From positions 29,405,005 to 29,469,004 of the forward strand of contig CM057224.1 in the NCBI GenBank assembly GCA_029891385.1: a DNA stretch of 64,000 nucleotides. The letters run 5' to 3'. Of the stretch, positions 24,424 through 35,942 are shown one piece after another. Both the position numbers and the translations under genes were made by a program. Positions within the stretch are counted from its first letter, which is position 1. Each line of letters opens with the position of its first letter. Below the pieces are notes generated by a model, which searched no databases, was not told the DNA's origin, and saw nothing but the letters and a program-made list of their open reading frames with translations. Source of the DNA: Erythroxylum novogranatense. Taxonomy: Eukaryota; Streptophyta; Magnoliopsida; Malpighiales; Erythroxylaceae.

Positions 24424-25620
24424 TAATCGTTGACTGCCCTAGTCCCAACTTCCATTATCTGATTATGCATTCATGAATGGAATGCATGTAACCCAATCAA
24501 TCACTTGATAAAACACATAGGAATCACATTTACATTTAAGCAACACTTCAATATTTCAATCCTCATTACACAATCATCGAACCTTCTGCCCGAAATTCAC
24601 AATCAAATCACATTCATTCATTTTTCAAAACATAATTATAAACAAACAATAATTGAGAGAAACCATCTAGGTTACTCACTGGTTGCTCTCGAAACTATTG
24701 CCTGGAAGTTCCGACAACATTTGTGGGTTGACGTTTCAATTACTCCTCTATAACAAATAACATACACTTATATCACAATTTGTACAATCACAAATGTTTA
24801 ATAATGCACATGAATGCAATGAAATATGTACAATGCATGTTCATGACATCCCCGGGTATCAATCCATCAAATTTATCACAAGATCATTCTCATATCAAAA
24901 CTCATCCTTAAGTCACCCCTTTTGAGTCTACTATTCACATCAAATCAAAAAGTGAAACTGAAGTAATTTGGTCATACTCTCTTCTAGAAAAGTATTTCGT
25001 TATGTCTTATGGATCCATTGGCATCAAAATCACCCAACTTGGTTTAGTAATTAGGAAGATATACCTCAAACAGTTTCGGACTGCTCTTGTCTAAAACAAT
25101 GTACTATGCACAACTTCTATCTGACATTTAAACATCTTAGAGACTGAATTAGATTCCAAGTTTTTCATACCATTTGTAGTTACATATATCTAGTTTACCA
25201 CAAATAAGAAATAATCTATTTTGTAGCTCTACAAATCAAGATATCATCAAACTACTGAAGTATGTTCAATAGAATAACATCAATTCATACTATCTAAGAA
25301 TACACCCAATGTACCAGTTCCACTTTTTCACTCAATTTTTCTGAATTTGATTCATAGGGATAAGATTTTTGGTATATATGTAGAGCAATGACGTACAAAT
25401 CCAATGGTTCAAAAATCAAGTCATTTGGGTGTTTAAAGAAAGAGTTATGATCAAAAGAATCCAATCTGTTTTTGTCCTCAATCATACTGAACCTATTTTG
25501 GGGAAATAGCTATAACTTTCGCTAGAAATTTCTGATGAATGCGTTATTTGGATGGTTTGAAAGAGGACTTCAAAAGATACAACGTTCATGAAGACCTCAA
25601 AGTCAAATTCTATTTTTTCA

Positions 25621-25842
25621 TCTTCTTACTTTGCTTCATCTTACTTTTGCTTCGTCTTACTTTGCTTCGTCTTACTTTTGCTTCATCTTACTTTGCTTCA
25701 TCTTAATTTTTCTTTGCCTTACTTTTGCTTTGTCGTACTTTGCTTCATCTTACTTTTGTTTCGTCTTACTTTTGCTTCGTCTTACTTTGTTTCGTCTTAC
25801 TTTTGCTTCGTCTTACTTTTGTTTCATCTTACTTTTGCTTCT
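25621..25842 (-). repeat. short tandem array, TTGCTTCGTCTTACTT type
   Basis: About fourteen imperfect 15-17-bp units (TTGCTTCGTCTTACTTT with variants) lie between AGTTATGA/CTTCATGAA-type modules on both sides. It occupies the place held by CpG palindromes in other LTRs. Three overlapping Phe/Leu/Ser-rich reading frames here are artefacts of the repeat. Confidence 0.9.
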
Positions 25843-27238
25843 CCACATATAACGATCATAACTTCCAACTCAGATGTCAAAAAATTCCATACTATATAAC
25901 GTTGGAAAGATAAAAAAATATCTACAACTTCCAAAAAGGCAACCTTGCCAAAATCTATCTAGATTAATCCAGATTTTCTCTCAAAGTCAAAACACGAATT
26001 TTAGATTCAACTCCCAATATACTGCACCCAGTTCTCAACTTCATGAAATTTTGAGACTCTTAAAGACAGAATTAAAATTTGATGTCTTCATACAAAATAT
26101 ATTCATGCATCTCTAGGTTAATCTAAATTAATAATCATCTCGTTTGGACAACTAGAAAAAATGTTATGGCTAAAAGACTGAAGCATATTCAGTAAGCATT
26201 TCCCAGATTTTCAAACTTTCAATATTTTACATCTAACTCATCTTCTACCTAAATTATCTCTTCCATTACATTTCCTCATCATTATCGACCCAATTAACTG
26301 AATATATCAGTCACAAAAAAAATCATGGTCTATAATTCGTCCTTAACCCAAAAATAGAGCATCAAACATGTACCCATTCATCTTAATTTTCTACACTCAC
26401 CCTCACTCCATTATATGGGACATATAACTTCCAAAACATCTCTATAACACATTATACGTCATTAATGATCAATCACAATGATACAACATGACATTTACAA
26501 AGATATTTCATCATCCATGACACAGATACACAAACACACAAATCAAGTCATCAATTCTACATTTCTCATCTTTCGAGTTTCATTTTAGCAATGCCCATAA
26601 TATTTAAAGCATAACTTACTTGATTTCACTTCAAATTCTTTAAAAACAACACTAGCCCTAACTCCCAAGCATCCTTTGTGTAGCATCCCGTCTCCGATGG
26701 GAAGGGTAAATTGGTAAATTGGGACATGCTAGGTTGTTGCATTGTATATTTGAAATGTAGACATTCGTTTGGCCTCTGATTGTAGAGGACTGAGTTATTT
26801 GGCACAAGCATATGTAGGTACATACATGTATGATATATTTCTGATAAAAATTGCGTGAATTGGCAATTGGGTAATAATTGTATAGATTATGATTTGATTA
26901 GTGAATTGGAGTGGAAAATCGAAAGCTAGAGGTTTGAAAAATGAAATTTGGGTGTAGGATCATGTGTTTTGTATTTTTGAAGATTTATAGAAATTTTTCG
27001 AGAATTTTTAGAGATATGGGTCCGGACCGAAAAATTGGCTTAATGATTGATAAATTGGATTCCGGTTCCGAAATTGATTGACAAGTGGCACGAGATAATG
27101 TGAATTAAGATTTCAAGATTTATTATTTATAATCATTGCGAAATCGGGAGAAATTAGAACAAGAATTGGATTTTTAGACCCTAAGAATTGAGCATGTGGC
27201 AAATGAGTTGCCAAACATGCCCTTAGCTTTAAAATCCT

Positions 27239-27247
27239 TATATATAA
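27239..27247 (+). promoter_or_regulatory. TATA box of solo LTR 4
   Basis: TATATATAA, about 560 bp into the LTR. It is preceded at about 27190-27218 by an imperfect inverted repeat (GCATGTGGCA ... TTGCCAAACATGC). A leader donor follows 280 bp downstream. Confidence 0.6.
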
Positions 27248-27797
27248 CCCTAATCTTTGGATTTTGTTTTCCACGATTTCTTCTTTTGCTTTGAAAGACA
27301 ATTTGGATTTTCTTCTTCTCTTCTCCATCGTGGATCATCCTTCTTGATTCCTGTTTCCATTTTCTCCCTTTAAATTGCTTCAATCATCATCTTCAATCTA
27401 GCTTAAGCCTTGGAATTGAGAAGATGAAATTTGGTGGAGAAATGGGTAATTGCCGTGGATGTGTTTAGCTTGAGAAAATTGGAGCTCTTGGTGATTTTTG
27501 ACGGTTTAAGGCTTGAATCAAGTAAGTTTTTACTCCTTTATGTGTTAGATAAATTTGAGTTGATCATTGATGAGAGTTATAAATTGTTTAAGAATTTATA
27601 AGTTTCAGATGAGGTAGGTTTTGGGAAATAAGTTGATTTCGATTTGGGTATTTATGAGATAATGAATATGTGATGAATTTGTGGTTAGAAATAAGTTGAG
27701 TTTAGTATTTTAAATTGATTGGGAGTGATTTGAATTGAGTTGGATGGATTATATCAGAAAATCTGAAAATTCTGGGTTTCGGAGGCGATTATGGGTT

Positions 27798-28010
27798 TTG
27801 CACGTCGCGACGTGTGATGAACACGCCGCGGCGAGCAAGTCCTTCTTCACATGCCGCGAGGGAGAGATGCACACCGCGGGGAGTGAAATTCTTCCACACG
27901 CCGCGACGAGCAAGGACGCACGCCGCGGTGAGCTGAAGCGGATTCGCCGTTGGGGGGGAGCCGCGTATGCGTTGCGGAGAAAGCGAGGAGGCTCGCCGCG
28001 GCGAGGACCC
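27798..28010 (+). repeat. CpG-rich palindrome array in solo LTR 4
   Basis: Units such as CACGTCGCGACGTG (27799-27812), CACGCCGCGGCGAGC, CACGCCGCGACGAGC and CTCGCCGCGGCGAGG, decayed in places. Equivalent in position and sequence to 23101-23290. Confidence 0.85.
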
Positions 28011-28492
28011 CAATTACCCGAAATCGAATTGTTTTGTTAATTGAAAATTTTGGGGTTTAATTCTGAATGGATTGGTTAGTGATTGATGATCTTGATTTAA
28101 AGACTAAGAATTTGTGAATATAGAAAAATGGAATTTTGGAATTTATTTCGATAATCAGTCGGAAATTAAATAGTGAATTTGATTTCGATTTAAAGATAAT
28201 TCCTATGTCTTGGAATTTGTCTTTGGAGAGTTTTGAATATAGTCAATTGAATTATGGTCTAAGGAATTGCTATCGAATTTGAGGGAAAGAGTTGAATTGG
28301 AAAGATTCGGGAATTGGATCGGGAATGTCATAACATGTATAGTACTCATTGTATTTGCTACATATACATTTCTGAATATTAGAAATTGTGCAATTTGTAA
28401 TAATTGGATATTCTGATTGTTATAGAGGCTCAAGTGGAGCGTCGATCGTCCGATGTAGGCGTGACTTCCCGGTAGTGGCTCGGAAGTTAGAG

Positions 28493-29225
28493 GTGAGTAA
28501 CCTAGTTGGTTTCTTAACCTTATATGTTTAATATTATGCATCTATGTCATGTGGAGACAAAAGGAATGATTATGTGTGTCTGATTTGATTGATTTCAGAC
28601 CATGGGTGTCTGAAATATTGAATATGTGATATTGAAGTGCTATTGTGTGTACATGACTACGAATGCATCAATGAAATAAATCGTAAATGTACATGACTGA
28701 AATACCAGACCAAAGATCCGAAGGAATGGGAAATTTCATTGAAATGTATCTGACTGTAAATGGAAATTGGAACATGTGCATTCATGCATAATTCCATGAT
28801 CAGATAATGACAGTTGTGACCGGAGCAACCAACGATTTTCAGAACTTAAAGCTTAACGCAATCAGGGCCTCGAGCCCAACGTATTTGTTAGAGCCACAGG
28901 CTCAATGATCAGGGCTTCAAGCTCAACGTAATACCGAGCCTCGAGCTCGAGGGGAGTTAGTGCATACCCTGAGGGCTCTCCTACTCCCTAGACGCGTCCA
29001 TTGAATATTGATCACTGATAGGCGCTCGGTCACAACACCGTAATAAACTGGATAGTGTCACATATGCATTGCATATAAAAATGATTAAATGTGGATAGTG
29101 TGACATCTCTGAAAGTTATATATGTGATACTGTGAATTGTGTGAATATGCATGAGTTGGGTAAACCATCGATGATGGTTTCTCACTGAGTTCGCAAACTC
29201 ACCCAATATTGCAATTATTTTTCAG
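28493..29225 (+). other. putative LTR intron (solo LTR 4)
   Basis: AG|GTGAGTAACC to TTATTTTTCAG|GAATTG, 733 bp. Before the donor is the ACTTCC/GGAAGT hairpin. Inside: TTTCAGAC-CATGG-GTGTCTGAAA near 28596, mini-hairpins at 28865-28933 (GAGCC-ACA-GGCTC at 28891 is perfect), a 19-bp palindrome at 29162-29180, and TGAGTT-CGCA-AACTCA at 29186-29201. Confidence 0.45.
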
Positions 29226-30261
29226 GAATTGGCGATTACCCCGTTAGTGAAACGGGAGTATGATTACGGCAAGAGAGTCAGAATTTGAAGTCGGGATCAG
29301 TTCGCGTCTGCATTTGTGTTATTCTAATTTATGTGTAAAGTTGTATTTCCGCTTATTTGTACTGTTATTGCATAGGGCCCAATTGATTAATGCTATATTG
29401 CTATTTGTTTACTGAAATAGTATTTTGATGAAAAAAAAATGTTTTTATATCGTGGGCCCAAATTGTTTAATGATTTCTGCGCACTCATTTGTTTCAAAAA
29501 GTACAAAATTGTTTTTAAGGAATTTCTGAATGGATTTAAGTGCTCTAGTACGCCACCCTCGCCAGGCGCGGGCTCGGATATCACCATCAATATCGGGTTC
29601 GGGTCTGGCAGGAGTGGGGTGCTACACCTTGTTCATCAACACTAGCAAAGTGGACTTGGGGTAGGAAAGGAAAAATAGAGAAATCTCTTAGAAGGTGTTT
29701 GATGGAAAACTTTGTGTATGGGAAGAAAATTTGAAGAAGATGATGGTGAAGAAGGAACTTAGACATATAACTTAACTTTTCAACTCTCAGAGAACAGTAA
29801 CCTATTTCTAACAAAAGTACAAAAATCCTAAGTGACACATGTCACTTTCCTAATACCTAAGCTCTAGCTTAATTTCTTTTGAAACTAACTCCCTTAACTT
29901 TCATCTTTACAATTCAACTATCTCCAAATCTTCACTTGATGTCTTTTTTTCTATTTTCCAAAATTTTTCAAAAATTTATGCCTAAATTTACCAAAATTTA
30001 CAAATACAATATTCTTACTAAGTAATAGAATTTTCCATATAAATAAATTCAAAATTCTTAAAACACCCAAAAATTATAACTCAATCTAATTATACCCGGA
30101 ATTATTCATGAATGCATGTACAATTATTCTCATGTGCTAGGACTTCACTATTCATATGTATGTGTATGACATAATATGCATCAACATGGAGATGCATTTC
30201 TAACTCCCATAATCACTCATATTTACCATTCTAACCTTCCCACATGTAATGGGAGGTTACA

Positions 30262-30298
30262 ACTCTCCCCTCCTTAAAGAAATTTTGTCCTCAAAATT
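30262..30298 (-). promoter_or_regulatory. polypurine tract and stem-loop of the chromovirus
   Basis: On the minus strand AAGGAGGGGAGAGT abuts the 3' LTR start TGTAACCTCCC. It primes plus-strand DNA synthesis. Just upstream, 30281-30298 is a perfect 7-bp stem with 4-nt loop (AATTTTG-AGGA-CAAAATT). Confidence 0.85.
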
Positions 30299-30299
30299 C

Positions 30300-31172
30300 T
30301 TACCTCTTTGCTCGAATAGGTGGGGATATTGTCTCCTCATATGCTCCTCTGTCTCCTAAGTTGCTTCTTCAGTTAAGTGGTTTCTCCAAAGGACTTTCAC
30401 TAATGTAATAGCCCTGTTCCTCAACTGCTTGATCTCTGATCCCACAATCTTGATCGACTCCTCAACATTACTTAAGTTACTAGCAACCTCAATCTCTGGA
30501 GCCTGTATCACATGTGTCGGATCCGATCGGTACCTTCGGAGCATACTCACGTGAAATATGTTATGCAATTGAGACATCTCATTCGGTAAAGCCAACTTAT
30601 AGGCTAAAGGTCCAATCCTCTCAATGATCTCATAAGGATCAATGTACCTAGGGCTCAACTTGCCCTTTTTACCGAATCCTAAAACTCCCCTTCAGGATGA
30701 CACTCTCAAGAATACTCTGTGTCCCACATTATACTCCATATCACGTCGATATTGATCCACATAACTCTTCTGTCTATCTTGAGCCACTTTGATTCGACTT
30801 CGGATCAACTTCACCTTGTCCACCGTTTCCTATATCAACTCTGGGCCTTCTACCATTCTCAAACCCTCTTCATCCTAATACAATGACGACCGACATTTTC
30901 TACCATATAGTGCTTCATACAGTGCCATTCTGATACTACTGTGATAATGGTTGTTGTAGGCAAACTCTATCAATGATATATATTGATCCCAAGCTCCTCT
31001 AAACTCCGATACACAAGCTCTGAGCATATCCTCAACAGTCTCGATTGTCCTCTCACTCTGTCCATCTGTCTGAGGATGAAACACTGCACTGAAGTTCAAC
31101 TTAGTCCCCATAGTAGACTGTAAGCTCCTTCAAAATCTCAAAGTAAATCTGGGATCCCTGTTCAATACTATA
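30300..31172 (-). pseudogene. pol: chromovirus integrase C-terminal half with chromodomain-like tail
   Basis: Continues the integrase split at 39642-39646. It opens SIVLNRDPRFTLRF (usual SDRDPRF, so the second catalytic Asp is Asn). The catalytic-Glu region FSAVFHPQTDGQSERTIETV (about 31093-31034) is intact. Next come the DQYRRDMEYNVGHRV segment, the LSPRYIDPYEIIERIG segment and the tail ending EATxETEEHMRRQYPHLFEQ, where the Trp codon is a stop (x). Stops or shifts lie near 31110, 30870 and 30690. The protein would insert element cDNA into chromatin; this copy cannot. Confidence 0.9.
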
Positions 31173-32015
31173 TGTAACACCCCACTCCCACAAGACCCGA
31201 ACTCGACATTGATGGTGATATCCGAGTCCGTGCCCCGCGGGGGTGGCGTGCTACACCATCGACAAAGAAGAAGGAATGGAGAGCTTCGGATGAAAGAGAA
31301 CTAATAGCTTTCTAAGTGATATTTTTCCATGCTTCAAGGATAAGAGTCGTAGATGATAAATGAAACAAGACAAGGACATCACATGGAGAAAAAGACAAAA
31401 CATCAATAAAGGAAAGCTAAAGCTACGGATGAGAGGGAAGGAAGCTTTAAAACTCAACTTTCCCACTTTCCAACTTGAAGATGTCGTGGAAGCACTATCA
31501 CTTTAGGTTATTTATATAACCAATTAAATTGTAGGACTAAGTAGGCAAGTGACACTTGTCCCGGTTTTACCCCGATTCTAAATTCTACTCCAATTTCTCG
31601 TTAAACTCCAATGGCTTAACTCAATAAATCCTAACATCATGTCTCTAATTTTCTAGTGCCATTGGCCAGTCATTTTCAGTACAGAAAATCCTCTAAGTCA
31701 GTCAGTTAGAAATTTTTCGGTCCGGGCAAGTACCCCGAAAAATTCCAGAAAAATTCCTAAAATTTCCTAAAAATATGAAACACACAAAAATCTACTCCAA
31801 TTAATTTTTTAAACACAAATAACACATTTTTCACAGTAAACACAGATGCCGGAAAAATGTCATGAATGCATGTACAATCATGTGCATGTGCAAAAATTTC
31901 AATTTATGCATATATGGAGGCCATATTAGGCATGGCCATGCCGAGATACGTTTACACACTCGTAACCCATTTCAAATTACCAATTTATCCTTCCCATCGG
32001 TGATGGGATGTTACA
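31173..32015 (-). repeat. 3' LTR of non-coding copy 1, internally deleted
   Basis: Only 843 bp against 4068 for its partner. Positions 31256-32015 match 38882-39641 almost base for base, and 31173-31255 match 35574-35660. The middle 3.2 kb is missing, with a junction at 31255/31256. Confidence 0.93.
31509..31518 (-). promoter_or_regulatory. TATA box, deleted 3' LTR
   Basis: TATATAAATA on the minus strand, identical to that in the 5' LTR at 39144-39135. Confidence 0.6.
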
Positions 32016-32052
32016 ATTCTCCCCTCCTAATAAAAATTTCGTCCTCGAAATT
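32016..32052 (-). promoter_or_regulatory. polypurine tract and stem-loop, copy 1
   Basis: Minus strand TTAGGAGGGGAGAAT abuts the LTR start TGTAACATCCC. The stem-loop AATTTCG-AGGA-CGAAATT lies at 32035-32052. Confidence 0.85.
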
Positions 32053-35000
32053 CATTTTTGACTCTGAAGAAGGTAGGGGTACTGTCATGCTGTTTCTGGT
32101 GTCATCTTTCTATCAATTCTTTGTCCAGATAGTATACTTCCTCAATTATGTCATTGCTGAGTTTCAGCATAAACAATATGTTACTTTCAATTTCAATACC
32201 ATATATATCGACTTATAACAATACAAATCACTCATACTGCCTTTGTTCGATTTTTTCGATAGTTTCATATGGATCACTTTATGTCAAATTTAGTTTCCCC
32301 TATATACTCCTTTATCTCAATCTAAGTGCATCTTAGCCAAGGTGATACTCTTCGAAGTATTTCATTTTTCACTTTCTAGATTACATCTCTTTAGTGTTCA
32401 AACACTAATCTCGTAAGATTCTATAACCTCAATATCAATCAACTCCACACATTTGTCATTACTTGGATCACTTAACCCCTATTACAGTTTCATTTCACTC
32501 ATCATTATTATCTCAACTCAATCATGACCTTCGACTCTTTTTAGGCCCTGTTCACTTTAATATAGGGGTGAACGACTCCTTTTTGCGGTAAAAATCCTTA
32601 TACACGATTTGAATGGTGTCACCAATATATCGATTGTTATTCCCATAATCAAGCTGAACTATACATTAATCTCATGTCCTTATGAAAACCAAAAATGTTG
32701 GTTTTACATTTGTCTCCAACAGTCAAGTCTGTTGGTTATTCAAACATATAATCATTCGATTTTACATTCTAAACCATCAATTACTCTTTCGATGTACATA
32801 AAGCTTCAGTTGTTACTTTTGCTTTCTCTAACAGTTTCTTTAGTTGGTATTACACATACTTCTTAAACCAATCAGAAATATCATTTTCTCAAAAGTTGGA
32901 ATCATTTTCAATTTCCTCGATAAGGTTCGCAAATTCTAAATCCTCAATTTGTGCTTTGCCAATCCTTTTCATACACACCTGATTTGGAATTCCAATAGCT
33001 AATAATACTTTCTTTTTGCCCCTTTGTTAGGTCGACATCTTGCACTCAGTATTACACTAGGTTTGATACCCTTATCGCCCAATTTGTGATCTTCTGCTAT
33101 TAAAGTTTCTATTCACTATGTTGAATTGCGGCATTAGCTTTATTAGGAAGTACTCAATCGCATAATCCTTTTCAATTCCTTCATACTCACGAAATACATC
33201 AATCGTTATCGATTTACATTTTCATAGATATATCCAAAATGTTTCTATACGAATTGTGCCTCCAAGCTTTCAAAACAATACCTAGTACAACAAATTTCAA
33301 GTCATCAATCACTATGTAGCCCAAGAGGTTGTACTTGTCCCTAGGCACATAAACCACTTTACACTACTTCAACCGATTGCATCCTAACCTTTACTGGGAC
33401 ACTTCGTTATATACTGCAAAATCTCCAACTGAAAGTGATACAATCGATACTCGAATTGTAAATCTCTCAAAATGTCTCTTTTTACATTAATCAGTCATAC
33501 GATTCACACATTTTTTTTTCCTCAAATATTTTTGTAAAAGAGCTAAGACCAGAAAACCTTTAACAACTTCTGGGCGTATCCACTATATAACTAATTTTAA
33601 ATAACTCCAAATCCCATATGTATCCCTTACAATTTCGCATTTCACCAAACTCCGTATCATCATTAAGTTTTCCGATGTACCATGTTTGAATACTAGTTCA
33701 CCCACAATTTATTTGATCAAGCTAAGATTCACTTTTATGAAACTTTCATGATATAAGATTTCTTCAACTATGCAAAATATTCTTCTTCACTTTTCAACTA
33801 CATTAGATATATAATGATCATGGTCACTACCCAATCGAAACACAATTGAGACACTCTGCTCTTCAATAGTATAATAAACTCCTTATACCCATGATTGATT
33901 CTCATAACGCTTTAAATATATGATTTTCCAATAAGAAAAAAGAAAAAAAATTGAATGTTTTTTTCTTAGTTTCACATTGACGTATTTTGACGTCTGTTCC
34001 TTTACACTAATTTCTCTACATACATCAATTTATTTCATTACTCCCTGGGTTGAAATTACATTCATCATATCAACTTTGTACTTCCCGAACATAATTACAC
34101 AAAATAAACGTGAACCAATATTCTCCTCATATTCGCAAGTAATGTCTCCTTAATGTTCAATAAACCGATTACATAGTCGGATTCTTTACATCAACATAAT
34201 GCATACCTTCTCAGTAGCATATTCTACCATTTACGCTTGAGTCTTTGCTGGGATTAGGACTTCCATAATGACTTTTAATTCATTTCAGATTTATCCTTTC
34301 ATTGATCATTCATTTTTTTTAGAATCATCTGATCGACTTAACCCAATTCAGGGAAATTCTTCTTTGAAAGAAGATTTCTTGCTACTTTCATAGATACCGA
34401 TCATGGAATTCCTACTCATCAACTGTCATCACCATTTCTTGTCAGCCATTCTCAATGCCCTAGGAAATCAATTTTAGCTATCCATAATATCCCATGGAGA
34501 TTTTACGCCATGACTCATATAATCAGAATATCCTTTTTAATAAGACTCATCGAAGTATATACTATCAAAATCATTATATCTTATCAAGAGACAGATGTAG
34601 GACAACTCACCAATTAGTCACTTACGCTAAGGATACCTTGATCTCATTTAATTTTTAACAACACTTCCCTTTTTGCACCTGTCCTCAATCGTGAGGATGT
34701 TGCCATGGTCATGTCCCTCTTTTTTTTTTAACAATCTCAATTCATTCCCAATGAAGCACTATAAGCACTTTCACTTCTTATGCTAACTCTTATTAAACTT
34801 TAAACTATAAGAACTATGCCTAGCAATTATCCACTAACTCACCGATTGCTTCCCATATCATCTCCACATATATGATACATATATGCTTAATAGTTTAACG
34901 TGCCATGGTGCTCCCATTATCAGATGTGCATTCACATAGGTAAAACAACTGAACCTTGACAACTTTTTCATCAACCATTGTCAGTATCTTCCATTCCAAT

Positions 35001-35555
35001 TTTTTTTCATTTTTTTTCATCATACCCATGTCTGTTCACAATTAAATCCAAAATCATAGATGTATACCCATTCTTGATTTCCCACTCTAAGTCATAAACC
35101 CTTATTCAGAAACTCTCATCACGGTAATCAAACCCAATTGTAGCCTCTCTAGATCATAGAACATTTTATTTTCATCCATTTATACACTTGAAATCTATTT
35201 TCCTCTATCAATCCACAACTATCTATTCATATATATCCCACATTCAAGGATATACCCCAGTATAACACTGTTGTTGTATTTCATAATACATCCACCAATA
35301 CCAATTTAATCTTTATTTGTCATATCGAACCATGCACTTTTTCTTGTTCCATGACATCCAAAACTTCCATTTATCACATTCTAACATACATCATTTTCCT
35401 CACTATTCTAACAACTTAAACAATTGATACATGCTCATGCATGTAACTCATATGCCAGATTGCGGATCAGTCGCCATTGTCTGCCGTGACATGACTTAAA
35501 TACATGTAACTTAACCCATATTTCAAAAACGACCCATATAAGAAAGTACTTCTGG
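32053..35555 (-). other. non-coding interior of copy 1
   Basis: No frame longer than about 85 codons, and none shared with the second copy. The sequence itself is collinear with 57404-61047: for example the minus strand at about 35420-35200 (GTTAGAATGTGATAAATGGA, GGTATATCCTTGAATGTGGG) matches 57585-57740. This marks a conserved non-coding interior rather than a decayed gag-pol. Confidence 0.8.
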
Positions 35556-35567
35556 GCTCTGATACCA
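35556..35567 (-). promoter_or_regulatory. primer binding site, tRNA-iMet
   Basis: TGGTATCAGAGC on the minus strand, complementary to the 3' end of initiator methionine tRNA, 6 nt past the 5' LTR. Confidence 0.92.
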
Positions 35568-35942
35568 CCTAAATGTAACTCATATGCCACTCCCACAAGA
35601 CCCGAACCTGACATCGATGATGATATCCGAGTCCGTGTCCCGCGGGGGTGGCGTGCTACATCACTCAGTCAAAACTCAGTATAAATTTTTTTAACGCACA
35701 TACATACACATCACATATTATGCGGAAAACAATTTACATAAACAATTCACTGGTCTCGAGGCCCTTTTCATAAACACAATTTATTTCAGTCTGTTAACTT
35801 TACCAACTGACTTCATCAGTAATACAAAAATTCAGAAAATAAAAATACAATAATGCGATTTAGGCCGATCCCGACCTCTTCTCTACTTCAATAACCAACA
35901 GATGTCATACGCCCGTTGCCTAACGGGGTATTCTTCTGAGTC

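Larger units (their letters stand above)
21028..24679 (-). other. putative LTR intron of the chromovirus 3' LTR, interrupted by solo LTR 3
   Basis: The donor A|GTGAGTAACC at 24679 has lost the usual preceding G. The acceptor GTCTTTTCAG|GATCG is at 21028. Without the inserted solo LTR the distance is about 657 bp. It contains the hairpins at 24360-24423 and an altered copy of the conserved palindrome (AACCATCATCTATGGTT) near 21077-21093. Confidence 0.4.
26679..29626 (+). mobile_element. solo LTR 4 (plus orientation), 2948 bp
   Basis: Starts TGTAGCATCCCGTCTCC and ends GGAGTGGGGTGCTACA. The target-site duplication is CTTTG at 26674-26678 and CCTTG at 27-31 of the 29600 block (29627-29631), one mismatch. 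It is the inverted counterpart of solo LTR 3. Order: TATA 27239, leader donor CAA|GTAAGTTTTT at 27522, CpG palindromes 27798-28010, donor 28493, hairpins 28865-28933, acceptor 29225. Confidence 0.92.
20623..30261 (-). repeat. 3' LTR of the chromovirus, interrupted by two solo LTRs
   Basis: In plus coordinates it starts TGTAGCACCCCC (20623) and ends GGGAGGTTACA (30261), directly before a polypurine tract. Removing the two inner solo LTRs (21278-24267, 26679-29626) and their duplications leaves about 3.7 kb, a normal Tekay LTR length. In sense order it holds the palindrome AAGTGACA-CA-TGTCACTT at about 29832-29849, a leader donor (CAA|GTAAGTTATG) at about 26620, GTTGTAGA/AGTTATGA modules (about 26180-25000), the TCTTAC array, the LTR intron (24679 to 21028) and its terminus. 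Confidence 0.85.

Noticed and set aside
25588..25913. Phe/Leu-rich frames resembling membrane proteins
   Set aside because: Direct product of the TCTTACTTTTGCTTCG array; open in all three frames.
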